Source: Zasmidium citrigriseum (Eukaryota; Ascomycota; Dothideomycetes; Mycosphaerellales; Mycosphaerellaceae). From it: DNA of 64,000 nt. Positions 1-12,400 of the stretch are shown piece after piece. The translations under genes were made by a program, and so were the position numbers. The notes under the pieces are model-generated. The model made no database searches and had not been told where the DNA came from. It saw nothing but the letters and a program-made list of their open reading frames with translations. Within the stretch, counting starts at the first letter, position 1, and each line of letters starts with the position of its first letter. The stretch lies in NCBI GenBank assembly GCA_002786025.1, contig NHNW01000055.1:186001-250000 (forward strand), read 5' to 3'.

Positions 1-2650
1 TATAATTACCTATAGGCTTAGAATAAGAGTATATATCTACTTTACTATAGAGAGGTCGTATTCCTTATTAACTCTTCCCTTCTTTATTCTAGTAGGTAGT
101 ATAGGTAACTTACTATCGTATTCGATAAGTCGATAAGTTATCTAGTTTAGAAGTTAATTACCTACCTTTATATATCTTCCTATCTATCCTCCCTATATAG
201 AGAATCTACTTCTAATTATAACTACTTACTCCCTTTTAGCCTTCGCCTACTATTCTATTACGCTTATCTCTTATAAGATTTCTTCGGCTTCTTTATAATA
301 GGTACTTTCCTTAAGAGGAATACCTAATTCTACCTCCTTATCTAATTCCCGTAGATACTTATATATAGCTTAGAAGTAGAATAAGCTCGACCCTTTTATC
401 GTTCCTATCTACTTTCTCTAATACGCTCTCTAGAATCTTAATACCTTCCTAAATACTTCCGTATTCTAAATCCTCTAGTAAACTACTCGCTAGAAATCCT
501 TACTATAAAGTAATAAATCCTTAATATTATAGCTACCTACTAAGATAGGTAGGCTTAATAGGAAGTCTATCTAGAAGAGATTAACCTTAGAGACCCCTTT
601 TAGTTAATCTATAGTAGCTTATTCCCTAAACCTATATTCCTTCCTATATCCTTTTAACCTAATAGTCTTTAGCTTCTTCTTATTCGGAGGATTAATAGGT
701 CTCGGCCTAAGTTTAGGTTTAACCCTTAATTCTTTATTTAATCCTTCCGAGAATAAGATTCCCTTATCCTCTATTTCCTTATCTTTATCTTAATTACGCC
801 CTTAAGTTTAAGATTAAGACTAAGACTAGGAAGTACCTTACTTCGAAGACTCCGCTCTTAATACTTTATTATATTACCGCCTTACTATATTAATCTTTTC
901 CCTCTCTTCCTCTATTACTTTATCCTACTTCTCCTTCTTAGCTTACTTCCTACGATTATTCTTAAGGATTACCTTCGGATAATTACCTAGCTTATTAACT
1001 CGATTCTCTCGCTAGTTTAGCTTTAATAGATTAATAGCCTTCTACTTCCCCTTATATAATAGTATTCTTATAGGTATTATAGTCCTAATAGGTTCCTCTC
1101 TTCCTTTATCTATAGGAATCTTATTAATAGCTAAAACTCTTACTCCCTAATCCTTATACTATAAATTCTTAAGCGTAATAATAAACTCTTCCTTATCTAG
1201 GTAGCTATCCCTTTATAGAGAAGCTAAAGTTCCTCGTACCTAAGTATCCTTCGAAGATTCTATAATATTACTTATATCTTCTCTCTTCTATCCCTATTCC
1301 TTTAACTTCTCTAGTATTAGGCTTCTACTATACTAGAATACTCGCTTTCTAGTCTTACTTTCTAATATAGGAATAATATACTTTAACTTTAGGTAGTTTA
1401 TATCCTATATAAAGCGAATTACTTCCTTATTAGGACTATTAGGCTCTCTAGTATACTATCTTCCCTTCTCCTAATAGTATTACTTCGAATACTCTAGAAA
1501 GCTATACTCGCTATATTCTCTAGTAAAATAATTCTTATTACTATAGAGCTAATAGACTCCCTATATATAATCTAGAATATCCCTTTTCTTCTCCTTATAC
1601 CCTTCGCTTCTATTTACTCTATTCTAAGTAGTAAAACTATTCTATTCCTATAATAACTCTTCTCTTCTCGCCTAATCTATATTAATAGGCTAGACTATTA
1701 AAGGGTTTACTATATTCGTAACCTTCTCTATAAACGCGAGCCCCTTTCCGAAGTTTAGGGTTATTTACTCTAGTCTCTAACCTATCTACTTAATCTACTC
1801 CTTAATCGTATCTTACCTATCTTTCGTAAGGTACTTATCTTATAATTTAATAGTAAAAGGCGAAGTCTTCTAACCTATTACTCTCTCCTTCTATAATTCT
1901 ATAATACCTTATACCCTATTAATAATTAGCTCTAGCCTATATACTTATCTTACCCCTTCTTATCTACGAATTAACTTCTAAGCTTTAGTATAGATCTTCT
2001 CGAACCTCTAATAACTCGCTAGATTACTAGGTAAGATCTTAAGTCGTATATAGACCTTCTTTATAATACTAACTAGTAAACCTTTTAAGAATAACCTACT
2101 CTTCTAATTTAGAGAAAGCTCTCCTTCTAGTAATTTATTATAGATTACTCTAAACTATCTATAGTATTTAGTAGGATCGGATTTAATAGGTAATAACTTC
2201 TTATAAAACTTGCCTAGATACTTAACTATACTCGTTTAAGTAATACTATCTCTACTAAAGTACTCCTATAGGAAGTTCTTCTAGAACTCCTAATAGTTTC
2301 CTTCCTCGAATCTAGTAATTATCTTTACTATATCTCGCGTATACGTATCGTAGTTCCGAGTAAACCTCTTTAACTTACCTTTATTATTTTCTAATAGCGT
2401 ATATTCTTTAATTAGCGCTTTAAACCTTTCGAGGAAAGTAGTTACCTTACTCCTATCGAATATTAGATTCTCTATTCCTCTAGGAGCTAGCTATCTTCTT
2501 CCTCTAAGAGTAGTAATAAGCTATATTATCTCTTCTATTACTTATAGCCTCGCTAATACCTTATCCTTCTCGATTCTAGATTCGGTAGTAGATAGCTTAG
2601 AATTAATATCTATAAGGGGTCGTTTACCTTAGGCCTTTATACCTAACCCG
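1..2650 (-). mobile_element. RIP-degraded Gypsy-type gag relic
   Basis: This stretch has no CA or TG dinucleotide that I could find in about the first 2.2 kb, so it is fully RIP-mutated. Reading the minus strand from about 2,464 down to 2,090, one frame gives a gag-like sequence beginning IFDRSKVTTFLERFKALIKE, followed by a segment with FEEGN and, further on, KYLGKFYKKLLP. Its only stops are TAG/TAA, which RIP creates from Gln or Trp codons. The spacing of aromatic and basic residues resembles the capsid part of fungal Ty3/Gypsy gag proteins. It differs in sequence from the gag relic at 11.5-12.2 kb, so it is a different element. No long terminal repeat was found, and the element probably runs off the window's left edge. 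The family call rests on reading by eye. Confidence 0.5.
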
Positions 2651-5600
2651 CTACTACCTTCTCTTATATTATTAGCTATAAAGGTATCTATATTACTCGA
2701 TTCGCTTATAACCCTAGTAGGGTGTAGCGGATCTCGTATAGTTCGAAATACTAGCTCTATAGGAATTAGTTAGCTACTTAGAGTATAGGTAGAAACCTCC
2801 CTCTAAGTAACCCTAGGATTATCTATAGCTCTAGTTCTAGAATAGGAATTAATTAATCTAAAAAGGTAGTCGTAATTAATATTAGTAGCTTCTCCCTACT
2901 TAATCCTAAGCTTAGAGTAGGAAGTTATAGACTCGTTACTAGCTAGGTAGAATCCTCGTAGGTAGGGTAATTATTAGGGTTAAACTAATACCCTCCCTAG
3001 AAGATTTTCTTACCTAAGAATATCGAGCTCGCCTAAACCTCTAGAAATACGTACTCGTCGTAAAATCCTTAGCGAAATAGTAGTTCTTTTCGCTAGTAGA
3101 TTTCTTAGCCTATAGGCTAGGAAATTACTAAGTCTAGAATTCCTTTAATTCCTTACTATCTTTAGCCTAGTTCTAGTTTCTATAAATATCTAGGTAATCT
3201 AGAAGGTGCTAATACCTTCCTAGAGTCTAATTCTAGTTTAGTTTCTAGTTAATAGCCGAGATAAGGTTAAAATCCGAAGGAGAAATCTAGTAGCTTAGTA
3301 ATCCTATATACTAGTAAGCCTTAAAACCCTTAATAGATTAAAACTAACTAAAGCCTTAAATCTATAATAAATAATACTTGATTTTTCGTAGTTAAGCCCC
3401 GCCTTTAGCTCTAGAAGATATAGGAGGGTAATACTAACTATATAATAGTAATCTTATTCCCTTACTAGCTACGAGGCCTAAGATATTTCTAGATCCTCCT
3501 ACGAAGAAGGAGTATTAATAGCCTCGTTAAAGGAAGGAATTAAATAAGGAGTAATAAGAGGAGTTTAAGGCTTACTAAGGCTAAAGTAAGGGAATAAGGT
3601 AAGGCGATTAAGGTAGAAAATAAGGCTTAAATAAGGGATAATATAAGGCTCTTAACTTAAGAGGATTAAAACTACGATCTTCTTCTCGTAGAACGCTTTA
3701 ATTCGAATTTAGTATATAGTATATATTATAAAAGAGTCTATTACCTACCTATAAGAGATCTTATCTTAAATCCCTTACTATAAGGTAATAGGCTACTTCC
3801 CTAGATTAGAATTAGGCTAGGAACCCCTAAGTTAAAGGAAGTAATATTACTTACTAATACTATTTATACTCTAGTAGAGTATAATCGTAAAAGTAACGAG
3901 TCGCTTCTAATACTACTTCCCTATAGATACGAGATATAGATAATAAATATAGGAGTAGCGATTAAGAGGAGGGGTAGAGGGTTTTATACTAAAGAGCTCT
4001 AAACTAGAAGGCTCGTAGAGAAGAAGTAGCTATTACTATAAGCTAACTCCTAATTCTTCTATCTAATTCTCCCTAGCTAAACTTCCTTCTATCCCTTTTA
4101 TACTTCTTCTAGTACTACTTACTTAGGATATAATCTTATTATATAGTACTATCCTTATAGGCGTTTAAGGTAGTAGCGATAAGCCTATATAACTCGACTC
4201 TAGTCTTTAGTAACTCGATTATTCTTAGGTCTCTTATATTAGAGAGAACTATCTAGACTAGCTTAGCTATAGCGAGTATTCTACCCTTATATATTAAGCT
4301 AACGAACTTAGGTATTAATCTAAGTAGCCTACTAGTTTAGAGGGTTTAGGAATAATCTATTAATACTATCGATATTATTAGTAATAAAGTTAGTATTAAT
4401 AGGGAGCTATAGGCCGTAAGTAGTACCGTTAGTATAGCTAGCGGTATTATTATAATAGCTAAAACAATAGATAGAGTAGTAAGAGTCGTAATAGCTAGAA
4501 GGGTAATAGGTATAGCGATTCTCGAGTTCTCGCTATAGATTAATATCCTAGCGAAGGCGAGTATTTCCTATAATAGCGTACTCGTTAAGGATACGCTCCT
4601 ATAGAGTAATACCTCGTTAAAGTAAATCTAGATTAGTATAGATCTTAGTAATATTAAAGCGAGGACCTTAATCGTCGTCGCGCTATCCTCTAGCGCCTAC
4701 GTCTAGAAAGCGGAAGATCTAAATCTATAGATAGGCGGCTCGTAGTCTTAGCTCTACTATCTAGATTATATAGTTATTAGTAATAGTAGTTAGAATAACC
4801 GTCCTTCCTAGGTAAGCGGCGAGGTAGCTATAGATAAAGGCGTCTATAATATTCGATATTCTATTCTCTTCGCTAACTAGCGTAGAGTATATCTAATCCC
4901 GATCTAACTCTAGATACTTAATAAGGTTCTTAATATTACGGACTCGCTATTAGCGAGCTTCTTACTCTTAACCGCTATTTATAGGTAAGCTAAGGATATA
5001 GTTACGCTCTAGTTAGAGCTCTTTAGACTTAGTTTCTAAGACTAACTCGATAGCCTTAAGATCCGATATCTTAGCGGTTATATAGAATAGGCTTAGTAGT
5101 ATAGGGAAGTAGTAGCTAGTATAACGACGTTCCTTACTAATAGGCGGAGGCATAGATTAAGTTATCGCTTAAAAGTATTAGTTATCGCGCGCGATAGAAG
5201 GTTAGCTAAGTTTATAAGGATAATAGGAAGTTATATATAGCTAGCGCTATTCCTAATCTAGAAGTTACGGCTTATAACTACTTTAGAAGGCTACTTTATA
5301 TTCTTCGCTTCTCCTCTTTATTTATTACTATAATTACTATTCTAAAGGAGCTCGCGAGTAGCTAGTATTCGTCTATAATCGAGACTATAGCTAGTCTCTA
5401 CTATCGCTAGACGTTCGTACCTCGCTAGAGTATAAATATAAAAGTATAGGAATTCTTAATATTATAATTCCCTAGAGGCGTATAGAGGTCTAGTATATAA
5501 CGAAGATATTATAGGTAGTAATAAAAGATATACGTATATAGACTATCGTCTATCTATAAGGAGTATATCGAGAAAGATAAAGATAGCGACTAGGACTATA

Positions 5601-5900
5601 AGCTAGCGCGGAAGTAAAAGCCTATATTATACGAGAGTACCCTATCTAAGATAGCTACTCTATCTACTCTAAAGACCCTATATTTCTTAAAGACGAAGTA
5701 TTCGTAGTACTCTATATAGAGGTAACTACTTTAAATCTAGTAATTTTAGCTTATATATAATCTAGGGAGTAATAGATTTCCTAAAGTATATAGGCCTTAG
5801 TTATAAGGCCGATATAGTAAATAGAGTAATAAGTAAGAATTTTCGAAGAAAATCTAGCTAGTCGTACCTCTAGTACTCTTCCTTTTCTTTAGAGCTTAGC
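2651..5900. repeat. RIP-degraded repeat DNA, unassigned
   Basis: This stretch has the same near-total loss of CA/TG as its neighbours and no open frame in any direction. A handful of unconverted sites remain, for example near 3,380 and 5,150. It lies between the gag-like relic on the left and the integrase-bearing Gypsy relic on the right, so it may hold the 3' end and LTR of the latter, but I could not match LTR ends. A 17-base near-palindrome, ATACTCTAGTAGAGTAT, sits at 3,866-3,882 and recurs at 9,507 and 12,766. No gene can be supported here. Confidence 0.6.
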
Positions 5901-8900
5901 TATAGAAGGCTTAACTATAGATAAGCGATACTTAGCTTAGTAAATCGCGGGTCCTCCTCTTTAAGGTTATTATTCTCTAGATCGTCTTTATCTTTAGCTT
6001 TAAATAGCTATAGCTAATTAGCTTTAGTAATATTAAGGGTATTAGAGGTAGTAATATTAGTATCCTTATCTATTATATAGAATAGGTAGATAACTTTCTT
6101 AAGAAGATAGTAGGTAAAGGTCCTATCTATTTTAGTACTATCTAGTTCCTTTAGGAGGTAGGAATATAGTCGCTCTAGCTTCGAGAAGCTAGTTATACCC
6201 CTTTCTCTAATATAGAAGGGCCCTTTCTAGTAGAAGGATAACTTATCGGATTTATTATATTTGTCTTTAGCGTAATATATAAGAACCGTATCGCTAGGCT
6301 AAAATTCCTCGAAGCTAATATTATTACAATTATCGTAGTATTACTTTATAGTAGCCTTTATCTACTTCTAACGAGCCTAAAGTTCCTTAAGTAATCCTTC
6401 TATTTACTAAAGTTATTTAGCGCGATACTATAGAAGTGTTCTATAGTTATAAACTATACCCTAATCTTATATAGTAGTAGTAGGGTATTCGACTTCGATA
6501 GATAGTACTACTTTATACTCGAATATAATAGTATAGGGAGATTAGCTAGTTCGACTATTAGTTATTATTCGATCTACCTAGGTAATAGTAGGAACCTATT
6601 TCCTCTACCTAGTTAGAGTACTATTCGTAAGTTTAGTAAGGGTATCTAGTAATAGCTAATATCTAACTTTAACTTAGGTATTCGAATAGGGATTATATAG
6701 GGAAATACGAACTCTCTTAATACCTAGGCTAGCTAGTAGACGAGCTACTTTACTAGCGTACTACTTCGTATTATTAAGAATAATCTCTAGAGGGGTTCTA
6801 TATTAGTAGAAGATATTAGTATATAGCTAGTTAGTAATAATCCAGGTAGTTACTTTCTTAGAAGAGTAGTTAATATACTTAACTTCGATCTATCTACTAA
6901 GCGCCTCCCTTACTATAAGTAGATACCTATAGGTATTAATATAGATAGGATCTATAGCCTATCTTTCGCTAATAAAGTTCTATATAGTTAAGTAGAGTTT
7001 AGCTAGCTAAGAGTATCCGTTCCGATAGTTATATAGACTATATAATTTAAAATACTTAGAGTAAGATAAATATAGTCCTTCCTACTAGTATCTACGCTAA
7101 ATTATATTAAATATAATATTAGTACTACGATAGCTATTCTTCTCGTAGAAGGTATATAAGATCTAGTCCTATATATAGAGTTAGTCTATAATACGTTATA
7201 ATAGAGTATACTTATAAGGTTACTAGAATAAGATACCGCCTTAGACTACGAACTTCCTTAACTATAATACTAGTATATAGTATTATTAACGTATTATTCC
7301 TTATAGGCGGCGGCGTTTAGCTATAATCTAGGCTAGTTATTAGGAAGTCTTATTATAATACTCTAGGTAATTAAGAATACTAGTATCCTTCTATAGAGGA
7401 TTAGTTCGCTATACTAAGTATATAAGGTAGAAGTTATCGTCGATTATAGCCTTAATATCCTTTTCCTCTACTAGCTCCTTATAATCTTAGTCTATAGCTA
7501 GCTTACGAGATAGGCTATTAGGAGTAGAGTATTTAGTTCTAGGTATATATCGAACTTTAAAGGTAAATAGTCGAATCTAAGTAATCTATCTAGTAATAGC
7601 TATATTTAGTAGATCCGATAAAGCCTTATTAAGTTAATATATTAGCGTATTAGTATCTACTTCTAAGATAAAATAGATACTAAATAACTATAGCTTTAGT
7701 TTCTATAATACTTTTAGTATACTAAGGTATTCGCGTTTCCTAGTATTATACTTCTACTTAGGAGGACTAAAAAGGCTAGATTCGAACCGAATAGAGTATC
7801 GAACTTTAGAGTTCTTTAGATTGTATTATATAAGGACTACTCTAAAACCTTCGCTAGAAGTATCGACTATAAGTATAATACCTCCTCCTTCCTTAGAGTA
7901 GTCGATTAACCTTAAAGCTAGAGCTTTAATAAGAAGATAGGTAATAGTATCCTTAGTATCCTAATACTTCTATTCCTAGATAAACTCTATATCCTTTCGT
8001 AGGAGCTAGAAGAGCGGTTTTCCTTAAATAGCTAGTTTAGGTACCTAGATCTAGAAGTATATAACTAGTCCTATCTAGATCCTAATATCCTTTTAGTAGG
8101 TAGGGGTAGGCTATTCTAGTATCTTTCGTACTTATACTATATTAGGGTAGCGACTAAACTTATTAGTTATATACTCTATAATCTTAACCTTCTTATAAAG
8201 AAGTTAGAGCTTCTTCCTAGCTATAGTATAACTAGTACGTTCTAGATCCGTAAGGACTTTATCGATTACTATAATATATTTAACTACGAATCTCTATAGG
8301 CTAGGCTTAATATATTCTCTATTATAATCTATCTTCGGGCCCTTAACGCTAATATCGTCTAGAAAAAGCTAAGCTTAATAGAAGATATAGGCTATTAGTA
8401 CTTAAGTAATAGCTCTTACGAATTAAGTAACTAAGTTTATAGCTCCTTATAGAAGAGTAGTCTATCGGAATAATCTAAGTAGTATATCGAAAGCCGTAAT
8501 ATCTCTATAGGATTTATATAGAGTAACCTAATTATATCTAGAGAAGATATTAATTAAGCTCGCTATCTTATATCTAGTAAAGTCTTCTAAGAAGCTATTA
8601 GTATTAGGAGGTAAGTTAGTATCTTAAATAGTAACCTTATTAATCTTAATAGTAGCGTTAATAAGATAATAGGTCCTCTCTAGCCTAGTAGACTTCTTCC
8701 TAACTAGGAAGTAGGGGTTCTAATAGCTTAAGTAACTAGATTCGATTATCTACGCTTTAAGCCTCTCGCGAATTATACCTTCGACTATAGACTAAAGTAA
8801 TAGATTTAAACGGAAGCCTAGGTATTACTATAGTATATATAGTATTATCTAGATATATTATAGTCTAATTACTTCTTCCTAAATTTGCCCTAAATACTCG

Positions 8901-11900
8901 AAGCTATAGGTAATAGCTACTTCTCTATTATAGAGTATCTTATAGATTATCTCTAGTTCTAGAGGGAGTAAGTCTATACTAATCTCGATAGTATTTAGAC
9001 GTTCCTAGGTTAGCTAGCTTCCTTTAGGAATATTAGAAAACTTCTTAATTAGGTATTTCCTATTAAACTTACTAGTTCCTAGGGGAAGTATCGCTTTATA
9101 AGCTAGGTAATCGTTACGCTAGGTAAGGGATCCGCTAGGTTTTAAGCTATTAGTTCTCGAACTATCTTCCTTAATAGAGTAGACTTTCTTAGCTTTCTAT
9201 TTATATATAGTATATATATTAGTAGTTATACTAATAGGTAGGCGTATATAAGCTTACCTCCTTAATCTTTAAGCCGCTTTATTAATAGTTACGGCGAGGA
9301 GAATACCCTTAATATTATTATTATCCTAATCCTTAATATAGAGAAATCTAGCTTTAGCGATATTAGGTAGTAATTCTATAGTAGTAGTAATATTAGGGTA
9401 AGAATTTTTAACTCCCCTCCCCTTTTTAAATACTACGAACGCGGATACTAAAGATTCCGAAGGTAGAGAATCTAATCTAGAAGTATAATAGTTAATTCCT
9501 ACGTTTATACTCTAGTAGAGTACGAATATTAAAAACTTAGGTTCTCTATTAATCTTAGAGCGCGAGCCCTTTAGAGGATTCTAAGATCCTTCGGAATCCG
9601 AAGATCTATTATAAATACTATCCTAATAGATAGTATATACTTCTACTAAGATAGGAAAGACTAGTATAGGTATTAATTCCCTTATAATTTTAAAGTTAGC
9701 CTAGGACTACGAAAGATATCGTCCGTCCGCTTATACCTAGTTATAGTAGCTTAGATTCTCGTAAAGTAAACGGAGTTCCCTTATCTATTAGTAATAGTTC
9801 CCTTCTATATACTATTATTATAGTTAACGCTAGTTAGCTAGACCTTCTAGTACTAGAGGCGTCCTAGTATAAAGGGCGTAGATAGGGAAACTAAGACTAA
9901 GAAATCCTAGAAGAAAGTAATACTATATACTATAATCTTTAGAGCGTAAGTAACTCTACTAAACTAGTAGAGCCTACTAGCGCTACTTATATTAATATTT
10001 ATATTACCTATAATAGGAAGCCTAAGCTAGGAAGCTAATTTATAGCTTATAATATAACCCTTAGATCCTTCGTTAATTAAAGTACGAACTATATACTCGA
10101 TATAGCTAACTATAGCTATTACTTAGGGGCTAGGAGCTAGGACTAAATCTATAGTAATACTAGAAAGATTAATTTTCGCGCTATTTTTATATAGCTTACT
10201 AGCCTCTAGTAGTCTAGAGAATCTTATATCTTCTTACGGAAGTTAAACGGCTATAGATATACGTTAGTTAGGTAAATTAACTTATACTATAGCGCTCGTC
10301 TATAGTATCTCCCTATACTTCTTAAGCTTATCTATAAACTTAGAGTTATTAAGGATTCTTTATAACTAGTACTTTATAAAGGTAGCGTTATAAGTTATTA
10401 TATTACTAACGGTAATATTAAGGGGAGTATTTATTACCTATTTACTCTAGAATAGCTTATTATTCCTACTACTATAGGCGTAGATATAATATAGAAATAC
10501 TTTACTCTTAGGCTTACCTTAGCGAGTAGTAACTAGTATATTAAGAGGTATAGTCTCCTTAAACTTATTATTACCCCTATCTATTATAGACTCCTCTCGC
10601 TTAGAGTAGTTCTAGTCTATAGTCTAAGTTTATATCTAAGAATCCTTAGTTATATCCTTAACTCTAGGCTAAAGTTCTAGTCTATAAAGCTAGTCTTAGG
10701 ATTTAGGAAGGTTAGTAATAGGGGTATTATTAGTATAAAGCTACCGAGTCTTAGCTACTAAGGATTATTTACGTTCCTTATTCTTAAGAATTCTAGTAGG
10801 TATAAACCGCGTTTTCGGAGTAGAGCTTACTTTCTCTTATAAGCGAGTAGTAGTATTAAAGAGGTAACCTCTATCTAGTAAGTATTTAGGGGTAATATAG
10901 AAGGATCTATATTTATACTAGTCGAAAGTATCTATAGCTTCTTCGATAATCTTAGAGCGTTATATATACTAGAAGGTAGGATTATATAGTTCCTTAGATT
11001 CGCTAACCCTAGCGAAGTAGACCTTAGCTAATAATAACGTAGGTAGCGCTATAGGAGTTAAAGTAGAGTTCCTAGTAATAGAGCTATTATTACTTCTCTA
11101 TTTAGCTAGAAACTTATTAGTATTAGTTCCTATAAAGGTAATCTTCTTAGTAGGCTATTCTATTCGAATAGCTAGTAGTATACTATATAACTTCGACTTA
11201 GTCCTATCCTATTACTAAGTTATAGATTTTAGGTTATAACTACCTTTAGGTCCTAAGTACTACTTATTATCTAGTAGATAGTAGTAACTAGTATTAAGGA
11301 ATATCTTAAATATCTTATAGATAGCGCTAGTATAACTAGGCTTACTATAGTTCTAGTACTTATTAGCTATAGTAGGACCTATTAGAGGAGCTTTCCTCTA
11401 CTATATAGTAAAGACTCTAGTATTATACCTACTAGAGATATTTCTTATCTAATCTATAGCTTAAGGGTTAAGTAGTATTACTCTACTTAGGTACTAGCGT
11501 TATATTATAGCGATTTCTATATAGTAAAGTCGATCGGTAAGTAAGCTAATCTTAGTATTATAAGAAGCTAGAGTAATATTCGAAATATAAGATAAGCTAA
11601 TATCTAATATAGGTTATCTATCTTCGATAGACTTCTATAGAGTCCTTATTTATATAGTTATCTCCTTCTAGGTAAGGTTATACCCTTTATTACCTTCGAT
11701 TAGTCGTATAGCTTTATCGAAAATCTTATCGAATTCCTAGAAGCTATATTCGCGTAAGGGGTATAGGTTAAACTTCTAATATAGCTTTCGCTATAGCTAA
11801 TTAGGAAGTCCTTAGAGGAATAGGCGAGTATAGAAATTATCTTCTATATCCGCCTTCTCGATTTTCTTACTTATAGTAATAAACTAGCGGTAGTAGCTAG

Positions 11901-12400
11901 ATAAGTCGTCCCCTATAAAACGATTAGTACTAGTAAGTTATTCTAGGTACTAGTAGGTTCTAAGGAGTATAAAGATATTAGTCTAGGTAAATTTACGAGT
12001 AACCTTAATATAGAACTTCTTATAATCCCTATCTTTATACCCTAGGACTCGAGTAATACGCGGGCGAGTTAGTAGATTAGTATTTAGTCGGAAGCGAGAT
12101 AACTTCTTAATATTAGTTAAGTTAGGGTTATACTTAGTAATTAAGTTATTAAAACGATTAATAAAGGTAGAGATATTCTTCCTATCGAAGAGAGGATTCT
12201 TACTTAAGCCTAGTATAGATATTTTAGGCTATAAGTTAGGGAGAACTAAAGCTAGTTATTAAATAATAGCCTAAGGGTTAGCTTACTAAGCTAAGGTAGT
12301 AGAAGATCTAGTACTCTAGCTATTTCCTCTACTATTACTATTATTAGTATTAGCGTTAGTAGTAGGAGTAGCTATCTAGGAACGATAAGATCTTCTATAG
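5900..12400 (-). mobile_element. RIP-degraded Ty3/Gypsy retrotransposon
   Basis: Hallmarks of a Gypsy polyprotein can be read on the minus strand, in the expected order from right to left. Gag at about 12,205-11,500 includes FDRKNISTFINRFNNLITKY and later LFLQGLPNQL. The reverse-transcriptase active site reads LFLDDISVKGP, with FLDD at 8,351-8,365, followed by the connection motif (KVKIIEYIT, then PTPTY in the place of a WPTP motif) near 8.1 kb. The RNase H end near 7.5 kb reads IRLFTFKVRYIPRTKYSTPN. The integrase core at about 6,955-6,660 has D..YINTYRYLLIVREALSR and later SLGIKRVRISLYNPYS. All internal stops are TAG/TAA, as RIP makes them. LTRs and target duplication were not located, so the limits are approximate. 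The family assignment is strong; the boundaries are weak. Confidence 0.75.

Noticed and set aside
7779..7788. GATTCGAACC, like a tRNA T-arm
   Set aside because: No matching acceptor, D-arm or anticodon arm fits around it; it lies in RIPped retroelement DNA.
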